64,000 nt of DNA from Sycon ciliatum (GCF_964019385.1 NC_088645.1:13197769-13261768); one strand, 5' to 3'; counted from the first letter of the stretch, positions 31,945-42,019 are shown. Program-made: numbers and translations. The notes: generated by a model not told the origin, from the letters alone.

Positions 31945-32598
31945 GTGCGTATTATGCCTGTCAGTATTACAACACAACCAGAAACGGATACAACACCGGA
32001 CTCAACAGTAGCGCAACACATGAATCTCGTGTCACTCTTGACGACAACAACACGGCATGGGAGACCACCGGACGATCGTTCGTTAACAAACCCGACGGCG
32101 GTAACGGAAAGATCACCAGGAGAACGAAATGAAAATAGAGGAAAAACGAATCTGAGGAGAAGCCAGAGACTAGCGGAGACACGACTGAGAAAAATGGAGA
32201 AGGCGGAAACAGTAGTGGCAGGTGAAAGTACGGGCGCAACAGTGAACACGTCAAGGAGAAAGAAGCGATGGCATGAGGAGATGGAGATGGAGGATGATGA
32301 TGGGGATGAACAGGATGGTCAGGAGGAAAGCAAGGGTGAGCAGGAACAGGAAGTGGAGGATGAGAGTGATACGGACGAGGAGGAGTTCGACATCGACAAG
32401 AGCAAGTCTGCCATCTACAAGCATTTGGTGTCCAGTCCGGATTGTCGTAAGTTGTTTGACGATTCTTGGTTTAGTGTTATTTGTCACGCGCGTTTCTTTA
32501 AGCAGTTGCAGGTGTTGGAAGCTGTATATATTCGCACACGTGACCCTGTTCTATGCAAGCAAAAAGAAAATGTTGTAGCACTCACACTTTTTAAATAA
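31945..32598 (+). CDS. Acidic protein with Penelope-type GIY-YIG tail
   Basis: The frame opens inside the left arm, has Arg-rich TNLRRSQRLAETRLRK and KKRWHEEMEMEDDDGDE segments, a long Glu/Asp run, and then the tail KSAIYKHLVSSPDCRKL, FSVICHARFFKQLQVLEAVY and IRTRDPVLCKQKENVVALTL. The tail is the C-terminal portion of the Penelope endonuclease domain (conserved LEA, P.LxxQK, LxLF). The catalytic GIY and YIG strands are not present, so it cannot be a complete nuclease. The first ATG in the frame is at about 31945 or later; the translation start is unclear. Closest relative in this window: 13265-13495. Confidence 0.55.
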   Translation: MRIMPVSITTQPETDTTPDSTVAQHMNLVSLLTTTTRHGRPPDDRSLTNPTAVTERSPGERNENRGKTNLRRSQRLAETRLRKMEKAETVVAGESTGATVNTSRRKKRWHEEMEMEDDDGDEQDGQEESKGEQEQEVEDESDTDEEEFDIDKSKSAIYKHLVSSPDCRKLFDDSWFSVICHARFFKQLQVLEAVYIRTRDPVLCKQKENVVALTLFK

Positions 32599-32789
32599 TA
32601 CGCACTCACCAGTTTTTGTTCACACGCACTCACAGCTGCCACATTCATCTACTGCTACCATTCTCAGATACACTGCAAAGGTTCACACTACACGCGTTAT
32701 GCATAACCGCTAGCTGTGCTGCATTCTCACGCTTCTTTTCATATTACTGTAGCTATATAACTGGTTGTTTTAGTGATTCTTACTATGTG

Positions 32790-32830
32790 ACGATGTTACA
32801 CTGATGATGGTCACACGAAAACGTTCTGGA
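32790..32830 (+). ncRNA. Hammerhead-like motif in right arm (degenerate)
   Basis: Core CTGATGA at 32801-32807 and GAAA at 32817-32820, the inverted twin of the left-arm motif. Weak stem II, as on the left. Confidence 0.4.
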
Positions 32831-32937
32831 ATTGTTTCATTTTAATTGTTTGTACATGGTTATGAGTGCACAATTGATATTGTTCATTGCTATTTTACGA
32901 CTGTTGTCTCCTCGTCGGTTATTTAGATATTGGAAAG

Positions 32938-33187
32938 AGGAAACATTGAGGTGGTGAAGAAGTGGCGTGATATTAGCTTGGGGTGATGCGCCACAAGCAA
33001 CTCGTACAGCGCGCCGGTGGAGTGAGGCTAGCTTGTTTCTATTTTTAGCGGATATAAACGAAAGGTATACAGGGAGAGCATATTCTAGATCAGGCTGAAT
33101 AACACCGACAACGAAAGTATGGCGGGCAAACAGGTGTATTAAAATGTAAACAAATACATTGTTGAGTCCGACACCTCGTTCCAACAA
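32938..33187 (-). pseudogene. LINE reverse transcriptase, C-terminal segment (right piece)
   Basis: The minus strand reads FVVGVIQPDLEYALPVYLSF, KNRNKLASLHRRAVRVACGA and ITPLLHHLNVSSFQYL, the region after the polymerase core of a LINE. It is continuous with 31212-31645 once the Penelope-derived element and one 12 bp duplication are removed. The upstream polymerase core is absent. Confidence 0.78.
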
Positions 33188-33189
33188 CT

Positions 33190-34970
33190 AAACTGATCCT
33201 GAGGTTATAAGCCGCAAGAATATTATGGTTGGAGGTACTGAGAGATAAACAAGGCACTCCATAATAATAAAATGTTACACGTCTTTGGTGAGTATGAATG
33301 ATATCCAGTCAAACCTCTTTAGGACGAACATCAAGGGACCGATGGTATTTGTTCTGTGAGTTTGTCTTAACCCTATTTTATAACCAGTGAATACAATTAT
33401 TTCTCCAATAGAGACACGAACATATTTATTCTACAGCGAAAGATTCTAAGTCAGACCAAACCATTGACTCGTCTTGTATGAAACAAATGAGTCACTGAAC
33501 CTTTCTTTAGCAACATGACGGCAACTGAAACAACAGAGAAAATACGATACATGTACAGCACATTCTTGCAGATACTACAAACAGATATCCGATCATAATT
33601 CTTGCTCTGCCGGCACGCAACTTTATTTCGACAAGTGCAATCCCGGCGCTAGTCACAAATCAAACAGCCCAGACTCGAGTAAACAAGTCCAATCGTACGA
33701 GATTTTCAAGAGACGAGACTGCACCCATTGGCTTGTTTCGTATGAAGCAAACAAGTCACTGAATGCATGAACCTCTCCATAATGGTGATTTTCCCTGATA
33801 TGCGAATTTATTTTGCATACTCGGCCAATGCTTTCCCTCCAGATTGGGAACGTCCAACGATGCTATGCCACTGCAAAATTCAGATTCTACCCTATGATCG
33901 GAGCACGGAATGCCGGAAGCAATCATGACCAGTGCCTTACTTGTAACGTACCAATGTACAATGAACATGAGTATTTCGACAACACATCTAAGCCCCAGCA
34001 GCAACATACAGTCAACTTCGCTTATAACGTCAAGAAGGTGAACTCGCGTTTCCGTAAATGAAAGGGTGAGCATAAGCAAATGAATCGAAAGAAACTGGTC
34101 AACTCAGAGATCACCTGTCATTGAGTATTCCGTGAAAGGAGGCCTTGACAGCAGGAAAGCTAAATTTAGAAAAGAGATCCTGTCAGCTTTTCCATTATTT
34201 ATTGTATTCCACCTAAAATCAGCACACTTTTCGTAAATAAAAGAGTCAACACAAGCAAATGAATCAAAGGAAACTGGTTAACTCACCTGTCATTGAGTAA
34301 TATTCCGTGAAAGGAGGTCTCAGCAGAGCCGAAGCGAAATAAGCCAGGAGACGAAATATCCGAAACAGCACATGCAAGAAGCAGCTCCAAAGAAGTCAGT
34401 TCCTCGCGCATGCACATCCGAAAACGGACTGCACTGCAACACAATGTCTGCCGTGAACGCGCACAGCACGCGGCTACCACGCGTTGATAGATCTAATACC
34501 GAGCACGGCACTCTAATCTTTATTTCCACGATGGCCCATGGTCAATAGGGAAGATTATGATGCCTGTGTTGGCCTAGCATTTTAAGAATTCCACACCCTC
34601 GTGCCCACAGCTGTCCAGGAGAAGCTGCAGTTCCGGTGTGAGTTGCGACGCTGAATCAATCGCAACTGTGTCGCTGATAAGACTTTCTAGACGACCAATA
34701 GCCCACGTTTGAATGGAGACTGAGGGGAATGGAAGGCTGGATCTGATTTCTTCCATGAACGCCATCATATCCGAGGCAACAGGAAACGCAGAGTCAATTC
34801 GGATCGGTGATCACAGCCGAAACTGCTAAAGTGATTCCTGAACTGACTTGAAATACACAACACTCAGTTCCAGGAGCGACAATGACTCACGCTGCTATCT
34901 GGTGTTCACGAGGTGTTTGTCGCGCTGGAAACGGAGCGTCTCTGTAAGTTTGTATCCCTGGTGAAGTTTG
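33190..34970. other. Intergenic, one possible pogo-type terminus
   Basis: At 33307 CAGTCAAACCTCTTTAGGAC resembles the terminus of pogo/Tigger-like elements, but no partner end was found. A tandem pair of related words (AAAGAAACTGGTCAACTCA at 34088 and AAGGAAACTGGTTAACTCA at 34267) indicates a local duplication of about 180 bp. No gene recognised. Confidence 0.4.
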
Positions 34971-34982
34971 TGCCTGGAGAGC

Positions 34983-35348
34983 ACTATATAAGTGGCGCTC
35001 TTCAGGCACAATCTTCCTCAGCCTACTCAAGCTCAACTGATGAGGGGTGAATTCCTCGAAACACTGTGTATTGAGCAGGGAGTGGTGCGTTCTTGCAGGT
35101 TTGCCGAGTCGAAGGTTCGATGGACTTCTCGTATGCTCTGGATGGCAGTCGTGAGTCAGTCAAGTGTCAAGTATAGTCGGCGGAATAGCGCGAGCTCCGG
35201 TGCGGGGAGCAAACCTTTTCAAATCATCGCCGAAGTCGCAACCACTACTTCGTACTCACTTCTTCTTGCAAGAATGATCACTGGTAACTTTGTTCATCTG
35301 GACAGCAAGCGTCTGCAAGATACAGCGACTGAAAAAGTGAACTACTGA
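34983..35348 (+). other. Candidate promoter and short ORF of unknown kind
   Basis: CTATATAAG at 34984 resembles a TATA box. The first ATG after it (35040) opens about 100 codons (MRGEFLETLCIEQGVV...) to a stop at 35346. No motif, no homologue I recognise. TATA box plus ORF may be chance; alternatively GTTTGCC near 35099 could be read through as coding. Confidence 0.3.
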
Positions 35349-36160
35349 ACACCCGATAACGACAACAACGACTGACTGACGTTCGTCTCGCTCACAGCAA
35401 AAATGACTGACCTTGCAGAGATAGGCGTATGAAAGAAGTAAACAAAAATTTCAATGTTTGCATGGGTTTTATCAGATACTAATACACGTGTGCACTGAAC
35501 TACAAGTTGATCTACGAAGCCTAGCTAACTTGGCCCGCTACTGCGCTAGTCTTGGCCCGGGCCGTCACATCCTAGATCCCTGGTACAGTGGTAGACTACT
35601 ACATGTTAGCTAGCTACGTAGCCTAGGTCTATGGTCTACGTGGGGCTAGGCCATAGGGGGTTGCCATCCACGCGTTCTCATTTTACTTTTTAGCTCGAGG
35701 TCATCACTTGAACCCACTCAGCGCCCATGCCAGTGAGCAGCCGCCTTGGCTTGGCATACTACTACTATACTAGTACCTGCTGACTAAGGTCCGTTAGACC
35801 TTACTCTTTAGTTTAGTATAATAGCCTACAGATTACAGTCATCAATATGATGATTGTCATGATGAGCTGCGACTAAAGTCATTGTTATTGTACCGGCACA
35901 TGAGTCATGACTGTGTGATTGTGTCGACACGTAAGTCGTAACAGTAAAAAGTCATGTACTACTAACACCTTTTAATTTAAAGGGGAAGTGCATCGATTTT
36001 TCAAGTAGGGCTCAGATGAAAGACAAGTTTCATATTGGTTCCGATGGTATCTCTCGCCTCCGTACGATATTGCAAACTTTAGCTAAGTTTAGGGCTCACA
36101 GTACGTATGCTGATTGCCAGTGGACATCAGCGCCATTTTGATTGGGGCACTCAAGTAACT
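35349..36160. other. Intergenic, possible isolated Kolobok-type end
   Basis: TTTAAAGGGGAAGTGCATCG at 35977 resembles the TTAA-AGGGGAA terminus of the Kolobok-like element at 6409. No partner terminus found nearby; otherwise nothing recognised. Confidence 0.35.
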
Positions 36161-36164
36161 GTCA

Positions 36165-36374
36165 TTACGTAGAAACAAGAGTAGCTGTGACGTCAAACTT
36201 CAACGGGCTATGGGGCACCCACTTATACTAGCTATAGTTATTCCTCGTCCTCACTCAAGTACTACTGTATACATGTAGCGGACATGGAAATCCAGTCGAT
36301 TGACTGGGGACGTAGAAACAAGAGTAGCTGTGACGTCAAACTTCAACGGCCTATGGGGAGCCCACTTATACTAC
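36165..36374. repeat. Two direct copies of a CRE-containing module
   Basis: ACGTAGAAACAAGAGTAGCT followed by GTGACGTCAAACTTCAACGG and CTATGGGG..CCCACTTATACTA occurs at 36167-36230 and 36310-36374. TGACGTCA is a perfect CREB/ATF-type site. Diverged relatives lie at 19584, 19688 and 20017. Confidence 0.75.
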
Positions 36375-37317
36375 CACTAGCAGCACCCCCGCCAGCGTTG
36401 CCTGGCCGAATGTGGCATGCGTGCGGGTGAAGCAAGTACATGAACAGCACACGTGCTCAGCACGTGGTGGTGGCCAGACCGCTGAAGTCCTGGTACATGA
36501 GGGAGGTTCTTCATCGTTGGAAGGAGAAGGAGGGACGTCTGTTACGCCTTCGGGAGGCTGGTCAGGGTTGTCCATCACCTGGGTGGCGGATGAAGCGGCT
36601 CAAAAAATTCATAAACTTACGAACAAAAGTGCGATGCGCTCTTCACTGCAGATCAGATGCAGAGTGCAGTCAGTGCAGATCTTTTGTATCCTTTTGTTGC
36701 AGATGTTTCTATTTGCAGAGAACGGTTCACGTGGTCCGCAGCGCTTGTGCGGCTGCTAGTGCTACCTATGGCCTAGGCTAGGTGGCTACATGATTCGCAC
36801 GCTTCGCGTGCTCAGTGCTTCTGCGCGCGGCTGCTACTGCTACTCGTACTGATCGTGTCTGCTATAACTTAGTATAAGTATAAGCGCTACCACCGTACCT
36901 ACACTGTTCGCACGCTTCGCGTGCTCAGCACGTGGTGGTGGCTACACGATTCGAACGCTTCGCGTGCTCAGTGCTTCTGTGGCTGCTTCCGCTAGCTACA
37001 CGATTCGCACGCTTCGCGTGCTCAGTGCTTCTGCGGCCGCTAGCTACACTGTTCGAACGCTTCGCGTGCTCAGGGCAGCGCTGCTCCGCAGCGCTTCAGC
37101 GTGACACAAAAACACACGTCACAGGTGCCTCTTCTTTATAAGGAGCGTGACACACACACACACACACAGACACACGTCACAGGTGCCTCTCTTTTATACT
37201 TAGAAGATGCACACTGCAGCGCGCTAGCGCGCTTGCATGCGTGTACCGCTCATAGTATCCACGGCTGCATGGCGAGCGCCCTGGGACCGCTAGGCGTGCG
37301 ACAGGATTTCCATGTCC
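36280..37317. mobile_element. GGACATGGAA MITE, expanded by internal insertion, upstream of ENDOV copy 2
   Basis: The left end GGACATGGAAATCCAGTCGA and the right end (inverse, GGATTTCCATGTCC at 37304-37317) match those of the 212 bp copy at 57478. About 900 bp of extra sequence lie between, including a CRE module, a CG-hairpin cluster and a repeated ACGTCACAGGTGCCTCT word. The right end is 26 bp from the TATA box of ENDOV copy 2. Confidence 0.65.
36797..37069. repeat. Five copies of a CG-rich hairpin
   Basis: The sequence G(C/A)ACGCTTCGCGTGC, a stem of five or six pairs with a TTC loop, occurs at 36797, 36910, 36953, 37007 and 37055. Each is preceded by a TTC and followed by TCAG. The flanks (GTGCTTCTG, GCTAGCTACA) also repeat, so the array grew by local duplication. 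Confidence 0.85.
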
Positions 37318-37341
37318 ACTACAGAGTACAGTAGCACTAGG

Positions 37342-37351
37342 CTATAAAAAG
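37342..37351 (+). promoter_or_regulatory. TATA box of ENDOV copy 2
   Basis: CTATAAAAAG in the same context as copy 1 (GCTAGTCATTTCACT follows), 275 bp upstream of the ATG. Confidence 0.6.
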
Positions 37352-37617
37352 CTAGTCATTTCACTCTCAGTGTCATTTTGCATTCTAGACGAAGACGCTT
37401 CGAGTTTTGTGTCTCGTGGCTCTTTTGGCATGTCTTTGAGGTTGCCTGACCTGGTTCGATTTTTGTTTCTTCCATCTGAATCAAACGTTATCAAAATCCT
37501 CAGTGGTAGTATTCAGACGTTTTCGGGTTCTGAGGTCCTTCTCTAGAAATGTGAGCGATCTTACTGGTGGGCTCAACTGAGCCGTGCACAACTCCTCTCT
37601 CAGCTGAAGTTTCAAAC

Positions 37618-37774
37618 ATGGCGGCAAAGGAGCCTCGTGTTTCTGGCAAACAGATGGAGCAGTGGTCAAGGTGCGTTATGCATAAGTATGATCACTTGTT
37701 CTACAGTAAACCAAATCTCTGCTACAGTCATGTAGTTCTAGGAGTCAGGCTTTGTATGAAAGGCAGCTTGCAAG
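37618..37774 (+). pseudogene. ENDOV: Endonuclease V, copy 2: exons 1 and 2 only
   Basis: Exon 1 (37618-37670, 53 nt) encodes the same MAAKEPRVSGKQMEQWSR start; its donor is GTGCGT. Exon 2 (37742-37774, 33 nt) encodes SQALYERQLA and has a GTGAAG donor. The following intron is alike to copy 1 up to about 38430, where a CATA-type simple repeat begins and the similarity ends. Exons 3 and 4 are found 3 kb further on, in the opposite orientation, so this half cannot be spliced to them from one transcript. Confidence 0.85.
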
Positions 37775-38732
37775 GTGAAGTTAGATTGGCAATGATCTTA
37801 CCTGATTTGAATTTCCTAGTTTCTTTCCATTTACTATTCATCCGATCTATTTGACAAGTAATTTTACATCCCAAATCAAATAGGCAAATATGCACATAGC
37901 CAGCTATCGCAGGTTATCACCTAGATAATCTGCATAACGGTAAAAGTAACTTATTTTAGAATGGAACTTTTGCTCAGCGTAACCCTTTTAACCAGGCCGT
38001 AAGGAGGTCGGACGAAGGAATCCGAGAGAAAGAGAATCCTCCTCTCCACTTCTCAACCAGGATGCCGACATAGGTCCGAAAATAGACAACTAAAAGATAC
38101 GCAAGAAATTTTACCGCCAAGACTGCGCAGACTTTGTCCTACTACTAGTATTTTATCAAAAAAGTACATTCAAAATTTACGAGGAGCACACAAAAAATCT
38201 CCATTGAAACCTAGCAATCTGCGCAGTTCCAAACTGGAAAGAAGTAACACTGGTTGTAGGAATTCACATCGGCGCAGTGAACCAGTTCCAGTATTCTATA
38301 TCGAAGTTTACCGCGCCTAGTGTAATCCAGCGAAAACAACACAGCGTCAACCGAATTTTACCTTTGTTTCATGAGCGCCAAAGACAGAAGTAATCTGTGC
38401 CAGAGGATTGTGCTCTTATGGAGGTACCTATGTATACATACATACATATACATGCATATACTCAATCTGCGGACAGAACTGTTTCGTCCTTTGTGGACTC
38501 GTCAGCGCAGCACAGAGGAAATGAGGCTGAACCTGATAGCAATGGAAATAAAAATTTCCAATCAGGCCCGAACGTACCTTGCCAGAGTGCTCAAACTGAC
38601 AAGTCAGTGAGATCTGCATAACGCAAACAGCAAATGCACTAACCCACGCAAGAGTGCTCAACTGCTACAAGAGCAGAAGCGAAATATATATAATTATGTC
38701 CGCAGATTGAGTACATATAATATTATGTATCT

Positions 38733-38852
38733 ATTATTGCACGATTAAAGAGGTCAATATATGAAATATAGAACGAGTAAAAGACCGAGGTCCCTCGAGG
38801 TCTTTTACGAGGTCTATATTTCATATATTGACCGATTATGAGGGCAATAATA
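38733..38852. repeat. ~120 bp near-perfect palindrome
   Basis: Both arms contain GGTCAATATATGAAATATAG and GTAAAAGACC words; the centre is the CCCTCGAGG at about 38792. The arms differ at a few bases. It could form a cruciform or hairpin RNA. Confidence 0.85.
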
Positions 38853-39308
38853 TATTTATCACGACATAGCATACGTAAACTGTTTTTAGCTGTGTTTATA
38901 GGAAGAAAGGAATACTATTGTAATAGTACATAGTATGTACATATGCCGTTTACATTGGACATTACTTCTCTATAAACAGAAGGTTTCAGTTGTCACTTGT
39001 AGTATGTTCCCCAAGTTCTTTGACTGAGAATCTGACAGTTTGGATTCGAATCCCAAAGTTTGGCTTCAGATTTTTCTTCTTTCAGTTCTGATTTTTTCCT
39101 AAGTTGATGAAAAAGTTCTAAGTCCTCGGGCTAAGTGGTCAATAATAAGTGCTCAATATAAGCGGTCTATATATGCTGATATTTGACCGCTTAGAAATCA
39201 CAAGTTTCTGTGGGGGTCAATAATAAGAGAGTGATAAACATAAATATACATAAATACAAATACTTATCGCCTTCTTAGTATTTGACCCCACTAATTTCCC
39301 TGATACCT

Positions 39309-39371
39309 AAGCGGTCAAATATATCGCGTATTTGACTGCTTAGTCAAATACACGATATATTTGACTACTTA
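39309..39371. repeat. ~63 bp palindrome
   Basis: AAGCGGTCAAATATATCGCG and its inverse flank a TTTGACTGCTTAGTCAAA centre. It is related in wording (GGTC, TATATC) to the palindromes at 38733 and 39661. Confidence 0.75.
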
Positions 39372-39450
39372 TATTTGACTCCTTAGAACTTCTTGGACTA
39401 AGAAATTTTCTCTCCAACTTAGAAAAAGAAATTTTTGAAGAAAGCAGAAA

Positions 39451-39526
39451 TACACAAGATGGGATTTGAACCCACAACCTTGTGAATCTCAGTCACTCTT
39501 CCTTACCACCCAGCCACTGTGCTACC
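39451..39526 (-). repeat. tRNA-derived SINE head
   Basis: On the minus strand GGTAGCACAGTGGCTGGGTG starts a tRNA-like sequence with an A box (TGGCTGGGTGG, 39506-39516) and a B box (GGTTCAAATCC, 39462-39472), at tRNA-like spacing. The acceptor stem does not close, so it is a SINE promoter rather than a functional tRNA. It is embedded among palindromes. Confidence 0.72.
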
Positions 39527-39660
39527 GATGCTGAACCTAGTTTAAACAATGATCTTGACTTTCAATGCAGTACAATGCGGTATAGGCTATAGTATAATAC
39601 TAGAATTACAAGGATATGTCGTATATGAAGAGAAACTATTGCGTGGAGAACACGATAAAT

Positions 39661-39782
39661 AGATTATAGACCTCATAGTTGGTCTATACAGGATATATAG
39701 ACCTCGTAAAAGACCTCGGGGGACCTCGGTCTTTTACTCGGTCTATATATCCTGTATAGACCTCCTAACCGGTCTATAATCT
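39661..39782. repeat. ~122 bp near-perfect palindrome
   Basis: The arms begin AGATTATAGACC and contain GGTCTATACAGGATATATAG and TAAAAGACC. The core is the same as in the 38733 palindrome (GACCTCG..CGAGGTC). Confidence 0.85.
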
Positions 39783-39944
39783 ATACATACATACATATAC
39801 AGATTGAGTACATACATATACATATATAATATAACCGCAGATTGAGTACATTTATACATTAATACATACATAAATACAAACATACATACATACATACATA
39901 CATACGTAGCAGACCCAGCGGATGACGTTCAGGTTGGTTGTAAC

Positions 39945-39990
39945 TTGTAACTCTGAGTTTCATGGCGCTAGGCAATCATCAGACCACTGA
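39945..39990 (-). ncRNA. Hammerhead-like motif, isolated and degenerate
   Basis: Minus strand CTGATGA (39976-39982) followed by GAAACTCAGAGT resembles the ribozyme at 59578. Stem II pairs poorly and no Penelope ORF is nearby. Confidence 0.4.
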
Positions 39991-40604
39991 TACTCGGGTC
40001 TACCCAACAGTATGCTTATAAACACATAGGGCCACAAGCATAAACAAATTTAGCGCTACATCTGGTGTGAGGTATGGGGAGAAAGCTGGCACGAGCCAAG
40101 GCGCGACAGTGGAAGTGCCAGGAGGGTGGCCGGCAACAGGCAGGTGTGAGCATGAAAGCGCGGAAAGAGGCAATGGGGAGGCAGTGTACAGCAAATGGGT
40201 GGGGGTGCCAGGAGGGTGGTGGGCAATGGGCCAGTGAGATCATTACAAGTAGGGAGTCGTTTGGTGAAGGGCAGGCGTGAGCAGAGTGGCATTGCCAACA
40301 ACAGGCAAAGGGATTGTGTTATTAATAATAATGGGTGCTCAGGCAAAGTACAGTACAGTACTTGGTCAGTTCACTTGATAGGTGTGACATTTGCGAGGTA
40401 GCTGCAACGCGTTCGAAACGCCTCTCCCTCTTGGTGGCTGATGCTTCGTTAGCCGGTGTTACCTGTGGATCGGGTGAAGTGCGGCACTGACTGGGAAGCC
40501 TTGGGCGTGAATGTATGTTTTCCAGTAGCGGAGGTGAAGCCCTCGTCGTCTGGGGAGGTGTGAGCTGCTTTGCCACGTAGACGAGCAGGGAAACCAGGAG
40601 TCCC

Positions 40605-41767
40605 TTAGGCGTCAGCTGATGGCTGGGCCTTCAGTGGAGCTGTATTTGGAGTCTCCTGCTGAACGTCATGTGTGGTGGAAGTCGTAGAATACTTGCCGCC
40701 AGACGTGTCCATTTCGACCTGCTCCACTGCTCCGTGGTAACTGTTGCAATCTCTAGGCTTGGCATTCACACGCGGACGAGTGCCTCTTGTTCTTGTACCA
40801 ATCTGTTGTCGAGATTCTTGATCAGCACTGTCTATAGGAGCTAGAGTTCTACAATTGCCTCGATAGCACTGCTGGACTATTCTAATTGCAGTATTCAGAG
40901 ACACTCGGTGGCCCACTGAAATATAGACGGGTGTTGATCCACCTTTGTTGACGCTGGCTACTCCAATGATGCCGGTCTTGCACTTTCCAATCACTGGAGC
41001 CGTGCCTCTGTTTTGGAAAAGGCGTTGGATATTGTCCTGCGGATGCCAAAAGGGTCAAAAAGACGCAAGTGTTAAACTTTCAACAGGGGCAGATGATTAT
41101 CACTAGGACCATATCCTAAGCAAAATACTTTTCACTTGCGATCCCTCCATCTCCGAAAATTTCGCCCAGTTGCACGACAGGAATAACAATAATGAATTAC
41201 AGCCAATATTGTGCGAAATGGGCATCATCACGGCAAAGATACAGAAGTAGAGGCGAGTATTCCTAACGAATGTTCCAGGGCAAGTACATAGAGAAATCTT
41301 CACTTACTTCTCGGAATTCTCGCTCACTTCGGGCTTGAACCGCTGGAATAAGAAGTGTTTTGGCTACACCAATGGTGGGCACGTCAGCCACAACTCCTAG
41401 ATGGTTGGCTGAGCCACAGCCTCTGTGGTGCAAAATTCCATTGCCATTCACCGAAAGCACCTGTTGCTTCCACTGGGGGTGTTCCTTCTTAAGCGTCTCC
41501 AGCAACGTGAAATAATGCTCAACTTCTCGATACGCCACGAAGCCGGATTTGTATGGTACGGTTTTTTGGACGGGAATCTTAATTGTGTGTATGTGTTGCA
41601 TGGTACGGAAGTTATATAGCGATAGCGCAGCCACGGCCGTCTGGTTGTCGTTGCTGCTGTACGAAATATCCAGTCCTCTAATGATGTTAATTGACGACCT
41701 CAGGGTTGCTCCTGGGCGACCGAATCGATCCTCTTCGATGATACCACATCGGATATTCCGCTGAATC
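40605..41767 (-). pseudogene. ENDOV: Endonuclease V, copy 2: exons 3 and 4, inverted; catalytic Asp to Asn
   Basis: Exon 3 (41767-41308, 460 nt) and exon 4 (41036-40605, 432 nt, stop TAA) keep frame and GT-AG splice sites. Exon 3 has GLDISY and SGFVAYREVEH, but the block that in copy 1 and in known endonuclease V enzymes is VDGxG reads LSVNGNGILHHRG, so the metal-binding Asp is Asn (AAT). The C-terminus SADQESRQQIGTR to PLKAQPSADA is probably the original end lost by copy 1. This half lies opposite to exons 1-2, presumably after an inversion with breakpoints in the TACA repeats. Both the orientation and the missing Asp argue against nuclease function. Confidence 0.88.
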
Positions 41768-41879
41768 CTGTGTGAACCAGATATATAGAAACGAAATGGA
41801 AGAAATAACGAAGAAAAAACAGCATATGTATCACTGGGAGGATGGGTTGCAACATTAGAGTGGGTGTATGTGGGTGTGT

Positions 41880-42015
41880 TTCTTGTATGTATGTGTGTAT
41901 GTAGCGAGACTTGGCAGCAGGATCAAGATCAAGATGTATGTATGCAAGTATGCATGTATGTGTGTATGTAGCGAGACTTGGCAGCAGGATCAAGATCAAG
42001 ATGTATGTATGCATG
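41880..42015. repeat. Tandem 65 bp unit and TATG repeats at the ENDOV inversion edge
   Basis: GCGAGACTTGGCAGCAGGATCAAGATCAAGATG occurs twice (41903 and 41970), embedded in (TATG)n. The corresponding intron position of copy 1 has similar CATA repeats (21290-21425). Confidence 0.75.
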
Positions 42016-42019
42016 TATA

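Larger units (their letters stand above)
31658..32925 (+). mobile_element. Penelope-derived foldback element inserted into a LINE
   Basis: Inverted arms of about 235-290 bp: 31658-31945 and 32607-32892 match almost base for base. The right end has 33 extra bases (32893-32925) before the 12 bp duplication, so the left end may be slightly truncated. Each arm has a CTGATGA...GAAA hammerhead-like core. The centre holds one ORF ending in a GIY-YIG tail; no reverse transcriptase is present. Confidence 0.8.

Noticed and set aside
33307-33345. Complete pogo/Tigger element
   Set aside because: Only one terminus-like word was found; no partner end, TA duplication pair or transposase could be shown.
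36781-37080. CRISPR-like array of short repeats
   Set aside because: Repeat spacing is irregular, the spacers are themselves related, and the genome is eukaryotic; these are duplicated hairpins.
39451-39526. Functional tRNA gene
   Set aside because: A and B boxes are present, but the acceptor ends do not pair and the context is repeat DNA, so a SINE head is the better reading.
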